From: Urophycis tenuis
Taxonomy: Eukaryota; Chordata; Actinopteri; Gadiformes; Phycidae
Length of the DNA stretch: 64,000 bases
Direction of reading: 5' to 3'
Assembly: GCA_036785325.1 (NCBI GenBank)
Contig: JAXIVH010000010.1
Location: 3,442,479 to 3,506,478 of the forward strand
In this document: positions 1-17,335 of the stretch, one piece after another
Layout of the letters: each line of letters starts with the position of its first letter
Numbering within the stretch: the first letter of the stretch is position 1
Translations under genes and position numbers: made by a program
Notes under the pieces: generated by a model
The model's database searches: none
What the model saw: only the letters and a program-made list of their open reading frames with translations
Told to the model about the DNA's origin: nothing

Positions 1-5810
<5,810 letters not shown>

Positions 5811-6357
5811 CTGGAAAACGAGAGATGTGTTACTGTAGCAACGCCCAAATCACACGGTGTGTGATACACATATGAGATGACAGACACTTTGTTGGTAGAC
5901 AATGGAGCTCATTTGTGTACACATCTATAACACCGTGGTAAGGAGTTCATCTCACTTCTACACTCATTTGAGCGCGTTACAGTGGAGCCACCTTGAAACT
6001 AAATGCAGTCCAAGGTCCATTAAACCTTCCCAAACAACACACCATTGTGTGGATTTTCACAAGACCACCCGAGAAACGACCCGAGGAGCAGAGACAACGC
6101 GTCAAACAACATGCTGCCTCCACATGGATAACCACGAGTGATAGTTAGAGTCACAGTAAAAGTGTTCATTGGGTTTCAACCACATGCGGTGCCGTCATGT
6201 TATGTCATGCTATAAGTACTGAACGATAATAAATTACTATCCAGACCAACGAACTGCAATGCAGAACTAGTTCAGTGTTTATAACAACAACAGTTAGTCC
6301 CGTTTCGCTCGCAACGTTTCATGGACCTTAGTATTCAGTGTTCAAACGTCTACTTAC

Positions 6358-6430
6358 AGTGTTTTTGTCCCCAGATGTCCAGATCCGGACATGCGCTGCC
6401 TCAACTTTCTCCGTTTCTGCTTTGACAGCT
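6358..6430 (-). other. gpr155: gpr155 noncoding first exon (probable)
   Basis: A good donor on the minus strand (AACACT followed by gtaagtaga) lies at 6357/6358, directly below a CpG-rich promoter. The next acceptor (cgttttccag, ending at 5811) opens the exon that carries the start codon. The reading frame is open through the 5' part of that exon but contains no upstream ATG, so this segment is most simply a 5'UTR exon. Its 5' limit cannot be read from sequence; a transcription start a little above 6400 is assumed. Confidence 0.55.
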
Positions 6431-6439
6431 GGAGCCACA

Positions 6440-6495
6440 CAGGGGCGGGGCCTGTTCCTCGTCTTCTGCGCATGCGCATATTGCGCATATTGCGC
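6440..6495 (-). promoter_or_regulatory. gpr155 core promoter with NRF1 and GC-box motifs
   Basis: The palindromic NRF1 consensus TGCGCATGCGCA is at 6467-6478, followed by two further TTGCGCATA-type half sites up to about 6495. An Sp-type GC box (GGGGCGGGG) is at 6442-6450. There is no TATA box at a fitting distance. NRF1 plus GC box is typical of broadly expressed vertebrate genes, which fits a lysosomal nutrient-sensing protein. Transcription would run leftward into the noncoding exon. Confidence 0.6.
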
Positions 6496-7280
6496 AACAT
6501 CCTTTATTTAACCCGATAGGGTCGTCATGAGAGTTGATGAAATAAATAAAATAAAATGTATTCATAAAATATACGTGTTGATTCGCTTTTGTAGAAAATA
6601 ATAAGGTTAAGCATAATCTGTATTTACTTTTTGTTATTATTATTATTTTTATTAATTGTTTATCTGTAATACATATATGCCTATTGGAAGATTTAAAACA
6701 AGTATTTACTTTTGATGGACTGTTTTGGCTCTAGGTTTCTAATAAAAAAAACGCATCATTAGACGAATTCAGTAAAGACATTTAAACATAACATTGATAT
6801 GCAAGTTTCCTTACAGTGTAAAACTAAGCCATCCATAATGGTCACATGAAATAACCATTTATTTCACATTCTCCATCCCTCTCAAAATTCTAATGGCAAT
6901 CATATATATATATATATAATCATCATATAATCATCAATCAAATGTATACTTATTTCCCTTTCAACACCTAATGATGTAGTAGACTTGAAGGGCATAGGCC
7001 TACATGTTGACAAAAGTCATATCTTCAAAAAAGAGGATATGTTCAAAATCAAACACAAAAAAAATCCACCATGAAAAGTACCACAGCAAGCAGTGTACAA
7101 TGTAAATAACCTAGGCCATTGAGCTAGCCTCCTATTGTGATGGCAACACGATACTGTAGAGAGTGGCAGGCACAGGAACTAGGTGTGTCCTGAAATGCTT
7201 TGGGATGCAATACTAGATCCTAACATGACACCAAAGAAAGGCATTTTTTTCCCTGTTGCATGTTGCTTGTATTTGGAACC
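6496..7280. other. Short intergenic spacer between chrna1 3' end and gpr155 promoter
   Basis: AT-rich single-copy DNA with a short TA microsatellite at about 6903-6919. Plus-strand TTTATT at 6858-6863 (AATAAA on the minus strand) could be a distal polyadenylation signal for chrna1. No exon of another gene could be recognised here. In human the corresponding position holds WIPF1. Confidence 0.6.
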
Positions 7281-7282
7281 TT

Positions 7283-7288
7283 TTTAAT
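7283..7288 (-). terminator. Candidate polyadenylation signal for chrna1
   Basis: Minus-strand ATTAAA about 325 bp beyond the chrna1 stop codon. If used, the 15-bp minisatellite at 7318-7530 would be part of the chrna1 3'UTR. A canonical AATAAA is further on at 6858-6863, so the choice is uncertain. Confidence 0.35.
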
Positions 7289-7317
7289 AACATGTCCTTC
7301 ATACTCGTTCCCCACAG

Positions 7318-7530
7318 CGTGGGCCTGGCGTGGGTGGGGCTGGCGTGGGTGAGGCTGGCGTGGGTGGGGCTGGCGTGGGTGGGCCTGGCGTGGGTGGGCC
7401 TGGCGTGGGTGGGGCTGGCGTGGGTGGGGCTGGCGTGGGTGAGGCTGGCGTGGGTGGGGCTGGCGTGGGTGGGCCTGGCGTGGGTGGGGCTGGCGTGGGT
7501 GAGCCTGGCGTGGGTGAGCCTGGCGCTCCT
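7318..7530. repeat. 15-bp minisatellite in the chrna1 3' flank or 3'UTR
   Basis: About 14 tandem copies of a 15-bp unit (CTGGCGTGGGTGGGG with GAGG and GGCC variants). It begins about 80 bp beyond the chrna1 stop codon. The unit length is a multiple of three, so all frames read through it and give spurious ORFs on both strands. Confidence 0.95.
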
Positions 7531-7611
7531 GGATGAGCTGCCGGTGGCGGGCCTCGCTTCGCCCCCCCCCCACACACACACACACGGCCGGCCAGGAACC
7601 CGAGCGCCGCC

Positions 7612-9585
7612 CTAGAGCATGCTGAGCTCGATGAGACGCCCCGCAAACACCCCCAGCGTGCCGATCAGACACACGGCCATGAAGACACACAGCAGGATGT
7701 GGTCCAGCACCATGGCCACGAACTTCCACTCCTCGGCGGCCTGAGAAACACATCAACAACAACAAAGACGTGGTTTATAACAGAGGAACGGCACCGCCCA
7801 ACAGCAGCCAGTGTTGTGCTACGCGGGTTCGAGCCGCGACACCGGCGTAGCCCTACGTTGTTGGACTCCTCGTCCGACTTCATGGTTTCCGCGATGTACT
7901 TGACCCCCTCGATGGCGCTGCGCACGTCAGGGTTCTTTGTGATGGGGGACTGGAAGGGCACGGCGCTGGGCGTGGGCTTGCCCGAGATGTCGGTGATGTC
8001 GAACCCGGCCCCGTACACACACTTGTCCGGCTTGTCCTTGCTCGGCCGCTTCATGGTCGAGAAGAACATGATGTGAGGGATGGTCTCGATGAAGACCTGC
8101 GCGAGAAAGACGCAGGAGGGCCCCCCCACACAAAAATCAATAAGGGGTAGCAGTCAACAACAACAACGTGGTCCATTTAAAACGTGCTTCACACGATCGC
8201 CACTAGATGGCAGTAATTGCAAACTAAGTTAAAACTACGCTCTGTTTGTATGGTCCGGCGTCCTCAGGACTCACCCTGCGCACCCATTCGGGCATGGTGT
8301 GGGTGCTTGGGGACCGGTGGTGGGTGTTGATGACGATGACGGTGATGATGATGGAGGCAATGACGAAGACCATGGTGAAGAGCATGTACTTGCCGATGAG
8401 CGGCACGGCACTGGAGGTGGAGGGGATGAGCTCCACGATGACCAGCAGGAACACGGTGAGGGACAGCAGGACGGAGATGCTCAGGGTCATCTTCTCACCT
8501 GCAACCGCCACAGCAGCAACCGTGTCTTACCACCGCCCCGTCCTCCTGAGGGGCTCTAACCTCTGGTAACGTACCCCCCGCTGAGATCTTTCTCAGCCAA
8601 GGACCCCTTTCACCGCTACAAGGCATTTTAGGTTCGGGCAAAGATAAAGTAGGCTTTTCACCGCACTTCTCAGGGAGGCTGGGTGTTGGGAAGTCATGAA
8701 ACTGCTCATTTCTCCCCCGAAGCACAGAGCCACAGAGGTTCAGGTCGGAGCTTGGGCGCGTACATCCCATAATCCCATGACTGACAACACTTTCCTGTTG
8801 CTTTCTTTTGCACAGATTGTCCTTAATGTTTTTACACATTTTCATTTTACACAAGTACCCCCCACAACCCTACCATGCACCCCTAGGGGGACACGTCCCC
8901 CCCCCCCCCCCCCCGCCTGAGAAAGTCTGTCCTGATTCATGCAACTCTGAGAGACGCACATCGTCTGGGAATCCATTAGTCTGGAATCCATGAATCAACC
9001 GGCTGAGTGGGAGCAGGGAAGCACGGCGGGTATGCAGGGTATGCAGATGTGTGCAGATGTGTGCAGATTTAGAGACGAGGGAGGGGGGGGGGGGGGCTGT
9101 GCCTCACTGATGACCGTGATTACCGCAGCCTTTGTCGTCTCCAGCTACAGACGTTAGGGTAATGTTTGTGGCAAGAAAACTCAAGAGGAATAAATGAGAA
9201 AAAAAATGTATAATCCTATCATTTCAAGCAAAATGTAAATAAGCTCTGCGGTGGCTGTCAGCGGCTGATAACCTCTCTGTGCGGCTGTATTCCAGTCACG
9301 GGCTGAGCTGCAGCTCTGAGACACATTGCCAATACGACCGGCGCCTCCCCGGCTCAGCGAGAGTCCGCTCGGACGACTTGACGCGCACACAAATTGCTGT
9401 CATTGAGCGTGAGACTGTTCCTGCAAGACACTTCCAAGGTGAGGATATGTATGGGGTCCTTTCTGGACGCCAGTGCTCTCCATATCCAGATGAGTGATCT
9501 TCTGATCCCAATTGATTTTGTTGGGTTTCAGAAAGTGCAAAACAGACAGACATGCATGCACAGACCCACACACATACACACATAC

Positions 9586-9635
<50 letters not shown>

Positions 9636-12600
9636 TGATCCACAAAGCCCCCCCCCCGGCACTGACATCACCACCTCGGCAGCCATGTTGTCAGCGGCGC
9701 CAGCAGAACTACTGCGTACATGTGATGTATTATACATTAAAGCCACACTCTGCTTCCAGACATGACAGCACAGAGGGATTCTGGGTAATGAGGCAGACCC
9801 CCAGACAGGGGAGGCGGTGTGATGGGCTCGCTGTGAGCCCTGGGTGGTGTCTGCGGCTCGCACCAGCTTAGCACCATCACTGCTCTTCACGCCTCTGCTA
9901 TGATCTGCAGCAACCAGCGCGCGCGTGCAAGGCGAGGCGCTGAACGCAGGATTCTGCCAGAAACTAAAGGCACCTGTTCTATTATGGGATGTGCTTGACA
10001 TCTCCGTCAAGTGCAGTTTGTGTTCCGACGCGCGGCTGATAAGAATTACACTCCGGTTGAGGGGAGGGGGGGGGGTCGGTCACAGCCTCTCTAACCTCCT
10101 TTTGTTCACCTCACGTTCACATTGAGGCTAATCTCAGCCCAGTTTCACTCAACCGGTGGCCTTTAAAAATAATATTTTTCATGTTTCATTTTTATAACGT
10201 TAAAAGTCAACTAACTGAAACACACCACACCAAACGAACCAATCGGTGAACAGATAAATAAATGAACGAACGAACGAGCCAGGAAACAGATAAATAAATG
10301 AACAAACGAACGAAGCAGTGAACGGAAATAAATAAACAAACAAACCAACGCACCAGTGAACAGATAAAAAAACAAACACGAACCAAAAACGAACCAGACG
10401 ACCAAAATGGCTGACCGACCGACGGACCAAGCGGCCCTGGCAGAAGGCCCTGGCGTACCTGAGTCCGTGGGCAGGTAGAAGACCAGGCCGGTCAGGAAGG
10501 AGAAAAGCATGCAGGGGATGATGACGTTGACGATGAAGTAGAGCGGCAGGCGCAGCATGAGGAAGTGGTAGGTGATGTCCAGGTAGGGCGTGTCGGGGCA
10601 GCAGGCGTAGTACACCCAGTGCTTCCAGCTCCGGTAGTCCTTCATCACCCACTCCCCGCTCTCCATGAAGTTGCTGAGGTCCGGGCGGTCGCTGTCCTGG
10701 GGAGACGATGGGGGGGGGGGGGGGGGGTGATGGAGTCAGGGCTCACCAACACGTTTACTATTCAGCCATTTAAAAGTAGACACCTTTACCCAAAGGGACC
10801 TGCATTGAGTTGATTTTTTTTTAGCAACATGTCATTAAGATGCCATTAACAGCATGTAGGTGGGAATGGCGTCTTGCTCAAGGGCGCCTGCAGGGAGACT
10901 GTGGACAATGAGGTTTGAATCCCAAACCCTCCAGCTGGGAGTCAAACTCCCATTCCACTGTCCTGTGACTGACGTCCAAACATGTGTGCACCTTTAAAGA
11001 CGCAGTGTGTAGAGCTGAGGGGCTTCTTGAGGAATGGACTCTGAATGAATTATGAAGTGTGTTTTATAATCCCATCAAAATAAAGAATCGTTGTGTTTTC
11101 ATGAGCTACAGCAGGCCTCAAATGCCAGTACACCCACCGTAGCTCCTCCTAAATCGTTGGAAAGGGAGGGGTGAGGGAGGGTGAGTATTTACTTGGTTGC
11201 AATCTGCATTCTCACGACTAGATGTCACTAAATCCTACACACTGCACCTTTAAGATATTGAATTTCCCTATAGCTATGGGGTCATGTTGTGAAATAACCA
11301 GTGTACTACTGGGTGTCATCTCTGGTAACGTAGTCAGGGGAGAGGCTGGGTTACTGGGTTGATGACCACCAGGGTGCCGTCATTGGTCCAGGTGCCCAGC
11401 TTCATGCTGCAGTTCTGGAGGTCGAAGGGGAAGTGCAGCACGATGATCTCGCAGTAGCTCTTGAAGATGGCCGGCGGGTTCCACGTGATCATGCCCGTGT
11501 GCTCCAGCAGCACTTTGGTCTCGTGGACAATGGCGAAGTCGCCGTCCGCGCTGCGGGCGCAGATAAACAAGGCCAGCGTCAACACGGGGAGGGGAGGGAG
11601 GGGGGGGAGGGGGGGAGGGGAGGGAGAGGGGGGGAGGGCTAACAGAGGGGGACAGGCCAGGAGCCCGGGGGGGGGGGTCCGCGTGGCCCTGCCTTGTCTG
11701 CACTCACACGGCCCGACCAGCCAACCAGAGCGCAGCGAGGCACAGGTTGTCGTGGAGGCGAGAGCCGGTTGTTAGGGAGAGAGGGGGGGAAACCGCCGGC
11801 AGCATGTCAGAGGCAGCATATGGCGTGACGAGGACGTGTGATACAGAGGCCAGATTTAGCCTGATGCAATCTGAGCTCTCCCACTCGGCTTAGAGCAGCT
11901 CAGGAGGGGGCGGTCTTGTGTGAACATCACAGGAAATGTGTGGCATCGTTTTTGTAGTCATTTGGAAGACGAAAATGTGTACATATATAAAAAAAGGGTG
12001 AAAATTAAATCTGAGATGATGCAAAGTCTGACATGAATGAGGATGTGAATGCACTCGGAGCGAACGGAACGTACTTGTTGTACAGAACCAGGTCAGGTCT
12101 CCAGATATCAGTGGAGGGAACTCTGATCTTCTTTATGCCACCGTATTCCTCTGGACTCCACTGCAGGTTCACATCCTTCCATTGCTGCGTGACAGACAGG
12201 AGACAGGATGCTGTCAGAAATAACTAGCTGCATTTGCATATGAATTTGCATATATTTTAATATTAATTTCCTAAAGTAACCATAGGCTTGCAGTTTTAAT
12301 AAAAAATGCCACATTTCACTTAAAAAAAAAAAACATTCTCGAATGCCTGATAAAATCACATATCACCAATAAATGAAACAATTTGATTAATTTGAGGGTT
12401 TGAATGATATTCCCCGCTTTATAAAACAACATTTATTGTAAAATCAAATAAATAAAAGCGCAGACCTGTTTCAACCTGACGTTGCTGTTGACAATCTGGT
12501 TGACCTCGTCCTGAGGGGTCACAAGCAGAGGACCATGTTACTGCATGACGACGGAGAACCAAAACGAGTGGCTGAATGAATGAGAGCTGAACCGAGTGAC

Positions 12601-14814
12601 TGAGTGAATGACTGCTGCCTCACAACGCTGATGAGCTGGATGAGCTGCAGACCCACGGTGACCACCACCGGGTCTTTGAAGTGATGGACCGGCCGGACCA
12701 CCTTGTTGTACCCCGTGAACAGGTTCTTGAAGAGCCGCGTTTCATCTGTGGAGGCCCAGGTGGTCCCTGCAACACACTGGGCTCAGGACAGGCTGGACTA
12801 CAACACACTGGGCTCGTTAGGCTGGACTACAACACACTGGGCTCGTTAGGCTGGACTACAACACCATGGGCTCGTTAGGCTGGACTACAACACACTGGGC
12901 TCGTTAGGCTGGACTACAACACCATGGGCTCGTTAGGCTGGACTACAACACACTGGGCTCGTTAGGCTGGACTACAACACATTGGGCTCGTTAGGCTGGA
13001 CTACAACACACTGGGCTCGTTAGGCTGGACTACAACACCATGGGCTCGTTAGGCTGGACTACAACACACTGGGCTCGTTAGGCTGGACTACAACACACTG
13101 GGCTCGTTAGGCTGGACTACAACACCATGGGCTCGTTAGGCTGGACTACAACACACTGGGCTCGTTAGGCTGGACTACAACACCATGGGCTCGTTAGGCT
13201 GGACTACAACACACTGGGCTCGTTAGGCTGGACTACAACACACTGGGCTCGTTAGGCTGGACTACAACACACTGGGCTCGTTAGGCTGGACTACAACACC
13301 ATGGGCTCGTTAGGCTGGACTACAACACACTGGGCTCGTTAGGCTGGACTACAACACCATGGGCTCGTTAGGCTGGACTACAACACACTGGGCTCGTTAG
13401 GCTGGACTACAACACATTGGGCTCGTTAGGCTGGACTACAACACACTGGGCTCGTTAGGCTGGACTACAACACATTGGGCTCGTTAGGCTGGACTACAAC
13501 ACATTCGGTTCAGAGGGGTTTGGTCTCGTCAGACCAGGCTGGACTACAACACACAGTGTGTTGGAGCAAGGCCATCATCTCCATATGTTTATTGCTGTTT
13601 ATCACTGTCCAGTTGACACACAATCTTAGAGCCAACAGTTGGCTGCGATTTAAGGTCCCCCATATGAGGACAGAGTTAGGGAGAAAGACCCTCTCTCATC
13701 TTGGGCCATGGTCGTGGAATGACCTACAAGCCAGGATGAGATTGGGCTCTCTTATCCCTCTTTCTGGCTTCAAACACACAATCTCAGAACTTTTAGTCAA
13801 CAGTTGCACCTGTGACAATTAACTTAATTCTGTAATTGTGCTGCTTGTTTTTGATGTTTGATGTCTCTTGTTACCTTGATCTTGTCGTGTATGTTTGCTT
13901 GTATCTGTATTTCCTGACCAGGGCATCCTTGAAAAAGAGATTTTAAATCTCAATGGATTCTTCCTGAATAAATAAAGGTTAAATAAAATATGGCAATGTA
14001 TTTGTGCATGTTTTCTTCCCCGTTGAAAGGTTTGAGGTTTCATTTTGTATGTTTTGAAGTATTTATGAGTCTGCGTTTTGGGTGTATTGTTGGGCTGACC
14101 ATAAATGCGTATTATGCACAGACACAAAGTAAGTCACGCATCATGTGTGTCTGTTACATGAGCTATGTGTGTTGAAGGCCAGCCTCAACTTCAAGTCTAA
14201 ATTTAAGTCTGGTCCTAAATCACTGAAGTAAACAAAGTATACTATGCTATATACAGTATACAGTGTAGTATATACTATGATAATAATAATATACGATAGT
14301 AAAGTATAGGCCATAGTACATATAGGATAAGATGGTCAAGCTAAGCCCCATGCGATGGAAATGTGAGGTTAAGAGATTGTGTTTCACCAGAAATGTGCTT
14401 CACATATTCCACATAAGCCAGGGACCGGATCCGGTTTCATTTCCAACATGACCTTGGAGCTACAGGCCACTGGGCAACGCAAGACCGAACGATCAAGCCT
14501 CTTAGAGAAACGTTCACAGATGAAACGACATGAACGTTGTTGTGAGAGAGAGAGAGAGTGTGTGTGTGTGTGCGTTTTCACCACACATGCTCCTGTCAAT
14601 CAAACAGGCTGTTTGCTAGACAAGAACAAAAATGATCCTCCAGCTTACCAGCCGATACAATGAGTATACAACCCCCCTGGTTATAAGCAGCTCACTTCCA
14701 TTACAAACACACTCATTACGTGTAAGTGTACTTCCACATACTTTATTCATGGCATGCTTTGAGAGCCTTACCTGTTAAGAACACCAGGTGAAACAGGAAC
14801 AAGAGGCAGTCCAT
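7612..14814 (-). CDS. chrna1: Muscle nicotinic acetylcholine receptor subunit alpha (CHRNA1), complete
   Basis: Nine exons on the minus strand: 14772-14814, 12624-12766, 12466-12510, 12075-12184, 11355-11550, 10459-10696, 8275-8498, 7857-8096 and 7612-7740. Phases agree throughout and give 455 aa, against 457 in human. It is the ligand-binding alpha subunit of the pentameric acetylcholine-gated cation channel of the neuromuscular junction. Visible features: signal peptide MDCLLFLFHLVFLTG; main immunogenic region WSPEEYGG; 13-residue Cys-loop from CEIIV to QNC with glycosylation sequon NCS; loop-B LGTWTNDG; alpha-defining vicinal cysteines in YYACCPDTPY; M1 FIVNVIIPCMLFSFL; M2 MTLSISVLLSLTVFLLVIVE; M3 KYMLFTMVFVIASIIITV; M4 HILLCVFMAVCLIGTLGVF. 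The 45-bp and 110-bp exons match the canonical family gene structure. The ATG has a strong context (AACAATGG). No frameshift or lost key residue was seen. The same order relative to CHN1 occurs in human. Confidence 0.97.
9570..9632. repeat. CA microsatellite
   Basis: CA repeat of about 25 units (uninterrupted part about 9587-9630) in the long chrna1 intron between the M1 and M2 exons (8499-10458). The rest of that intron is single-copy DNA with poly-C at 8899-8914 and poly-G at 9083-9095; no other gene was recognised in it. Confidence 0.9.
10200..10400. repeat. Degenerate AT-rich imperfect tandem repeat
   Basis: Imperfect repeats of AATGAACGAACGAACGA / CAGATAAATAAATGAAC in the same chrna1 intron, close to the donor of the exon that ends at 10459. 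Unit length is irregular (about 55 bp). On the minus strand it reads as a false Phe/Leu/Ser-rich ORF continuing out of the exon. Confidence 0.65.
10780..10985 (-). mobile_element. Diverged copy of a tRNA-type fish SINE or its tail
   Basis: Contains TTTACCCAAAGGGACCTGCA, then CTTGCTCAAGGGCGC and a degenerate B-box-like AGGTTTGAATCCCAAACC. The order of motifs mirrors the better-preserved element at 28,555-28,725. It lies in the chrna1 intron between exons 5 and 6. Divergence is high, so the family assignment is tentative. Confidence 0.35.
12767..13556. repeat. 29-bp minisatellite abutting the chrna1 exon-2 acceptor
   Basis: About 26 copies of a 29-bp unit (GGCTGGACTACAACACACTG + GGCTCGTTA), with a common CACCATGGG variant. 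The unit nearest the exon is CTGCAACACACTGGGCTCA, which holds the functional acceptor (minus strand CCAGTGTGTTGCAG then GGACCACC). The other copies read tgtgttgtag on the minus strand, so each is a near copy of that 3' splice site. In transcript order the array precedes exon 2. Confidence 0.95.
13560..13992 (+). mobile_element. 5'-truncated non-LTR retrotransposon (LINE) 3' fragment
   Basis: The plus-strand frame ending at 13,822 encodes a reverse-transcriptase C-terminal tail of the type common in fish LINEs (VPHMRTELGRKTLSHLGPWS, then WNDLQARMRLGSLIPLSGF). A short 3'UTR follows, ending in TAAATCTCAATGGATTC and AATAAATAAAGGTTAAATAA, a hallmark 3' end of teleost LINE copies. It sits in chrna1 intron 1 in antisense to the gene, directly beside the 29-bp array. 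The subfamily (L2-like) is a guess. Confidence 0.75.
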
Positions 14815-17325
14815 TGTTCCTCCGGTCAGAGTGTCAGCAGCACACCGACCACCACAACATTCCCTCTGTGAGCCTCCTCACCGAATCACTGGTGGACAAC
14901 TGCTGGAGGGGCCTCTCCCCTCACCGCACCACCGAGACCCTGCCAACGTGTGTCATTTGACAGCCTCACGGTATCCCATAAGCAAGAGGGCTTATTATGG
15001 GATAGAAACATTTAGCTGTATATGTGTGACATCGCCTGGCTGCTACTGAAAGGACACGCTGGCATGGGCTACTCTGGTTCAACCAACAACAGATATATTC
15101 TACCGTTATATGTTCATTTCAACATCAAATCAACAACTGATTCGTTGTTTTTCACAAGCAGAATTAACCCTTCCATGATTTAATCCTATACATTATTTGT
15201 CAAACTAAAATAAGTAAAAAAAAAAAAATCAATGATTTGTAGGCTATTGACATTCAATATAGCCAGAGCTGTGTTTCCGGGTGGCTGAGCATTTCAGCAC
15301 TTTGCGCTCAATGTCTCTCTCTCTCTGGCTGTCTGTCTGTTTGTCTCTCTCTCCCTGTCTGTCTGTCTGTCTCTCTCTCTCCCCCCCTCCCTCTCTGTAC
15401 ATCTGCTCAGCTGTGGGCCGGCCGTGGGTCCTCCGTTCCATCTTCTCTCCGTCACTCAGCCACCAGCCTCATCCATCTCCCTTAACCACCCATCACCATT
15501 CTGGCCATGCCTGAATTAAGAGGGATTCCTTTCAAACCTTCCAGCGTCCCACTCACGGACCCCCACCCCAACCCCACCCCCATCTTCTCATCAAGACCAC
15601 CTGAGCTGAGACGAACTGGGGCGCCGCAAACCACACGTCCTTCTCACAGACCAGCAATCATGGAACCCATCACTTTACCACAATTGTTTCCTCAACATTT
15701 CGTATTAGTGAACCGGCTTTTCATCATCCGGCCTGTCCCCGGGCACACGTATGTCTGTGTGACCTATATTTTAAATCTCTGCTTTGATACAAAGAGTAAT
15801 TGAAGCTAAATAATGATAACGGTGCAGAAGGACTGGGGGAGAACATTTGGCGACATGCTGGGAGTGATTGAGTCTCTTTGAAGACCGGGATTATGCTGAA
15901 CCAATGAGGATTAGGCCTGGCATGGAAGAGATTATCATTAATGCACAGGGGCATTATAAATATATATTGCAGGATGCTCATACTGAAAAAAAAGGTCTGA
16001 ACATTGAACAGAGCTGTGTGGAGATCTGCTACTGGTTCTGGGATGCATCTGACCACCCAATCTTTATCTTTTGTTTATTTTATTCTGAAGTGGGCGTTAT
16101 TTTTCCTTTGAAGAAAACCAAATTCAAATGTGATTCAAATGTGTTTTGTTATAAAATGTGTTGATGCTGTGGTAAATGGTTTTCATAAATGATTGCAATA
16201 TAGATTCTTGACTATATTGCAGTCAGAAAATGATCACATACAAATGGAAAATGGATGGATGACACACTACGCCATTATCTTGAACGAATGTCCCCTTCAT
16301 ATCCGCAAACTGTATTTTTCAACATTTGGAAATATAGGTCAACCCCTGCTGGAGAAACTCTGAACTGTCCAATGAACAGAAAGGTCATCTATGTCCTGGA
16401 TCACAGACATTCTAGAGCATTACATTAGTGTGGCTAAAACCAGTCACCAGTAATATAATGGACGCTATACAAGGACAACATTACTGAGATTGCCTCTCTG
16501 CCATTGTATTGCAGTGAAGCTGTGATAAGCATCTCTGGGGGTTTGATCTGGCGACTGCCATGTATCTAGATGGATTTGACTCATGATTGATTATTCTGCC
16601 CTGAAAGCTGACGGGTTCTGAAAGAAACTCATATTTCTGCGCAATCAACAAAGACAGGTTTGAATTTGACTTCCATTAAATCAACACGATCTAGAAGGCG
16701 ACACAAGTCCCAAACAATATTTGCGACAGCAGAAGCAACGTGACAAAAAAACATGTGAGGCGATAAAATGTTATGGTTTAAATCATTGAATATCAATACC
16801 TGTATGTCCAGAACAATATGGAGCAAACAAGACATGACTAAATATAACAAGGCTTCTAAAGTAGGCTCCCTTTTAAAACTGGGAACGTAAGCCAGTTTTA
16901 TATTTACACACCGCCTTTGTTTCTGCAGCCCAAACAGGGCTCACACTTTGATCTGGTAATGAGCCACACATAATTGCAGTAAGGCGTGACTGGTTTCTAG
17001 AAATCATGTTGAGAGGCGTTCTTTGTGGGTAATTAAAACCCAAACGGATAGCTCCCGCGTGACGTTGTTTGCGGAATACATCCAGCAATTAAAATTGTGC
17101 GCTGGGCGCCTGCGGCCGCCGTACCGCGGGTTCTGTTCCAATCTCACCGTGAAGAGCGTTGATGGATGGGTTTGAGGACGGTCATGATCACATCTGGGCT
17201 CAACCGTTCATTGTGATATGCAGATCCCAAGTCCCCTTGCCACAAAAAGCTGTGCATTGATGGTGTTTTTCCTCTGCTCTGCCATTCGCCATTTGCTGCA
17301 CTCAAGTGCCCGGGATCCATAATGT
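14815..17325. other. Intergenic region upstream of chrna1 (promoter side)
   Basis: The 2.5 kb between chrna1 and the chn1 3' end contains a CT-rich stretch (15,316-15,400) and otherwise single-copy, AT-rich DNA with no recognisable exon. Possible muscle-type E-boxes are CAACTG at 14,897-14,902 and the pair CATCTG (15,400-15,405) and CAGCTG (15,408-15,413). Muscle acetylcholine receptor genes are known targets of MyoD/myogenin through paired E-boxes, so these are plausible but unproven. Confidence 0.4.
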
Positions 17326-17329
17326 GATG

Positions 17330-17335
17330 TTTATT
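17330..17335 (-). terminator. Candidate polyadenylation signal of chn1
   Basis: Minus-strand AATAAA about 800 bp beyond the chn1 stop codon; an ATTAAA is also present at 17,401-17,406. The intervening 17,340-18,132 is non-repetitive and AT-rich with no exon, consistent with a 3'UTR. Confidence 0.45.

Noticed and set aside
7805..7850. GGTTCGAGCC, a B-box-like sequence suggesting a tRNA gene
   Set aside because: No A-box at the right distance and no cloverleaf pairing; it lies in a 116-bp chrna1 intron.
12767..13556. Regular repeats of 29 bp resembling a CRISPR array
   Set aside because: Units are directly head to tail with no unique spacers, lie in a vertebrate intron, and no cas genes exist. 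The same applies to the arrays at 28.9 and 44.3 kb.
13475..13822. ORF with reverse-transcriptase tail considered as a domesticated gene
   Set aside because: It starts inside the minisatellite, keeps only the last part of a LINE ORF and ends in a normal LINE tail; a dead 5'-truncated copy.
15244..15514. Open frames at the CT-rich stretch upstream of chrna1
   Set aside because: Low-complexity translation only; no exon signals.
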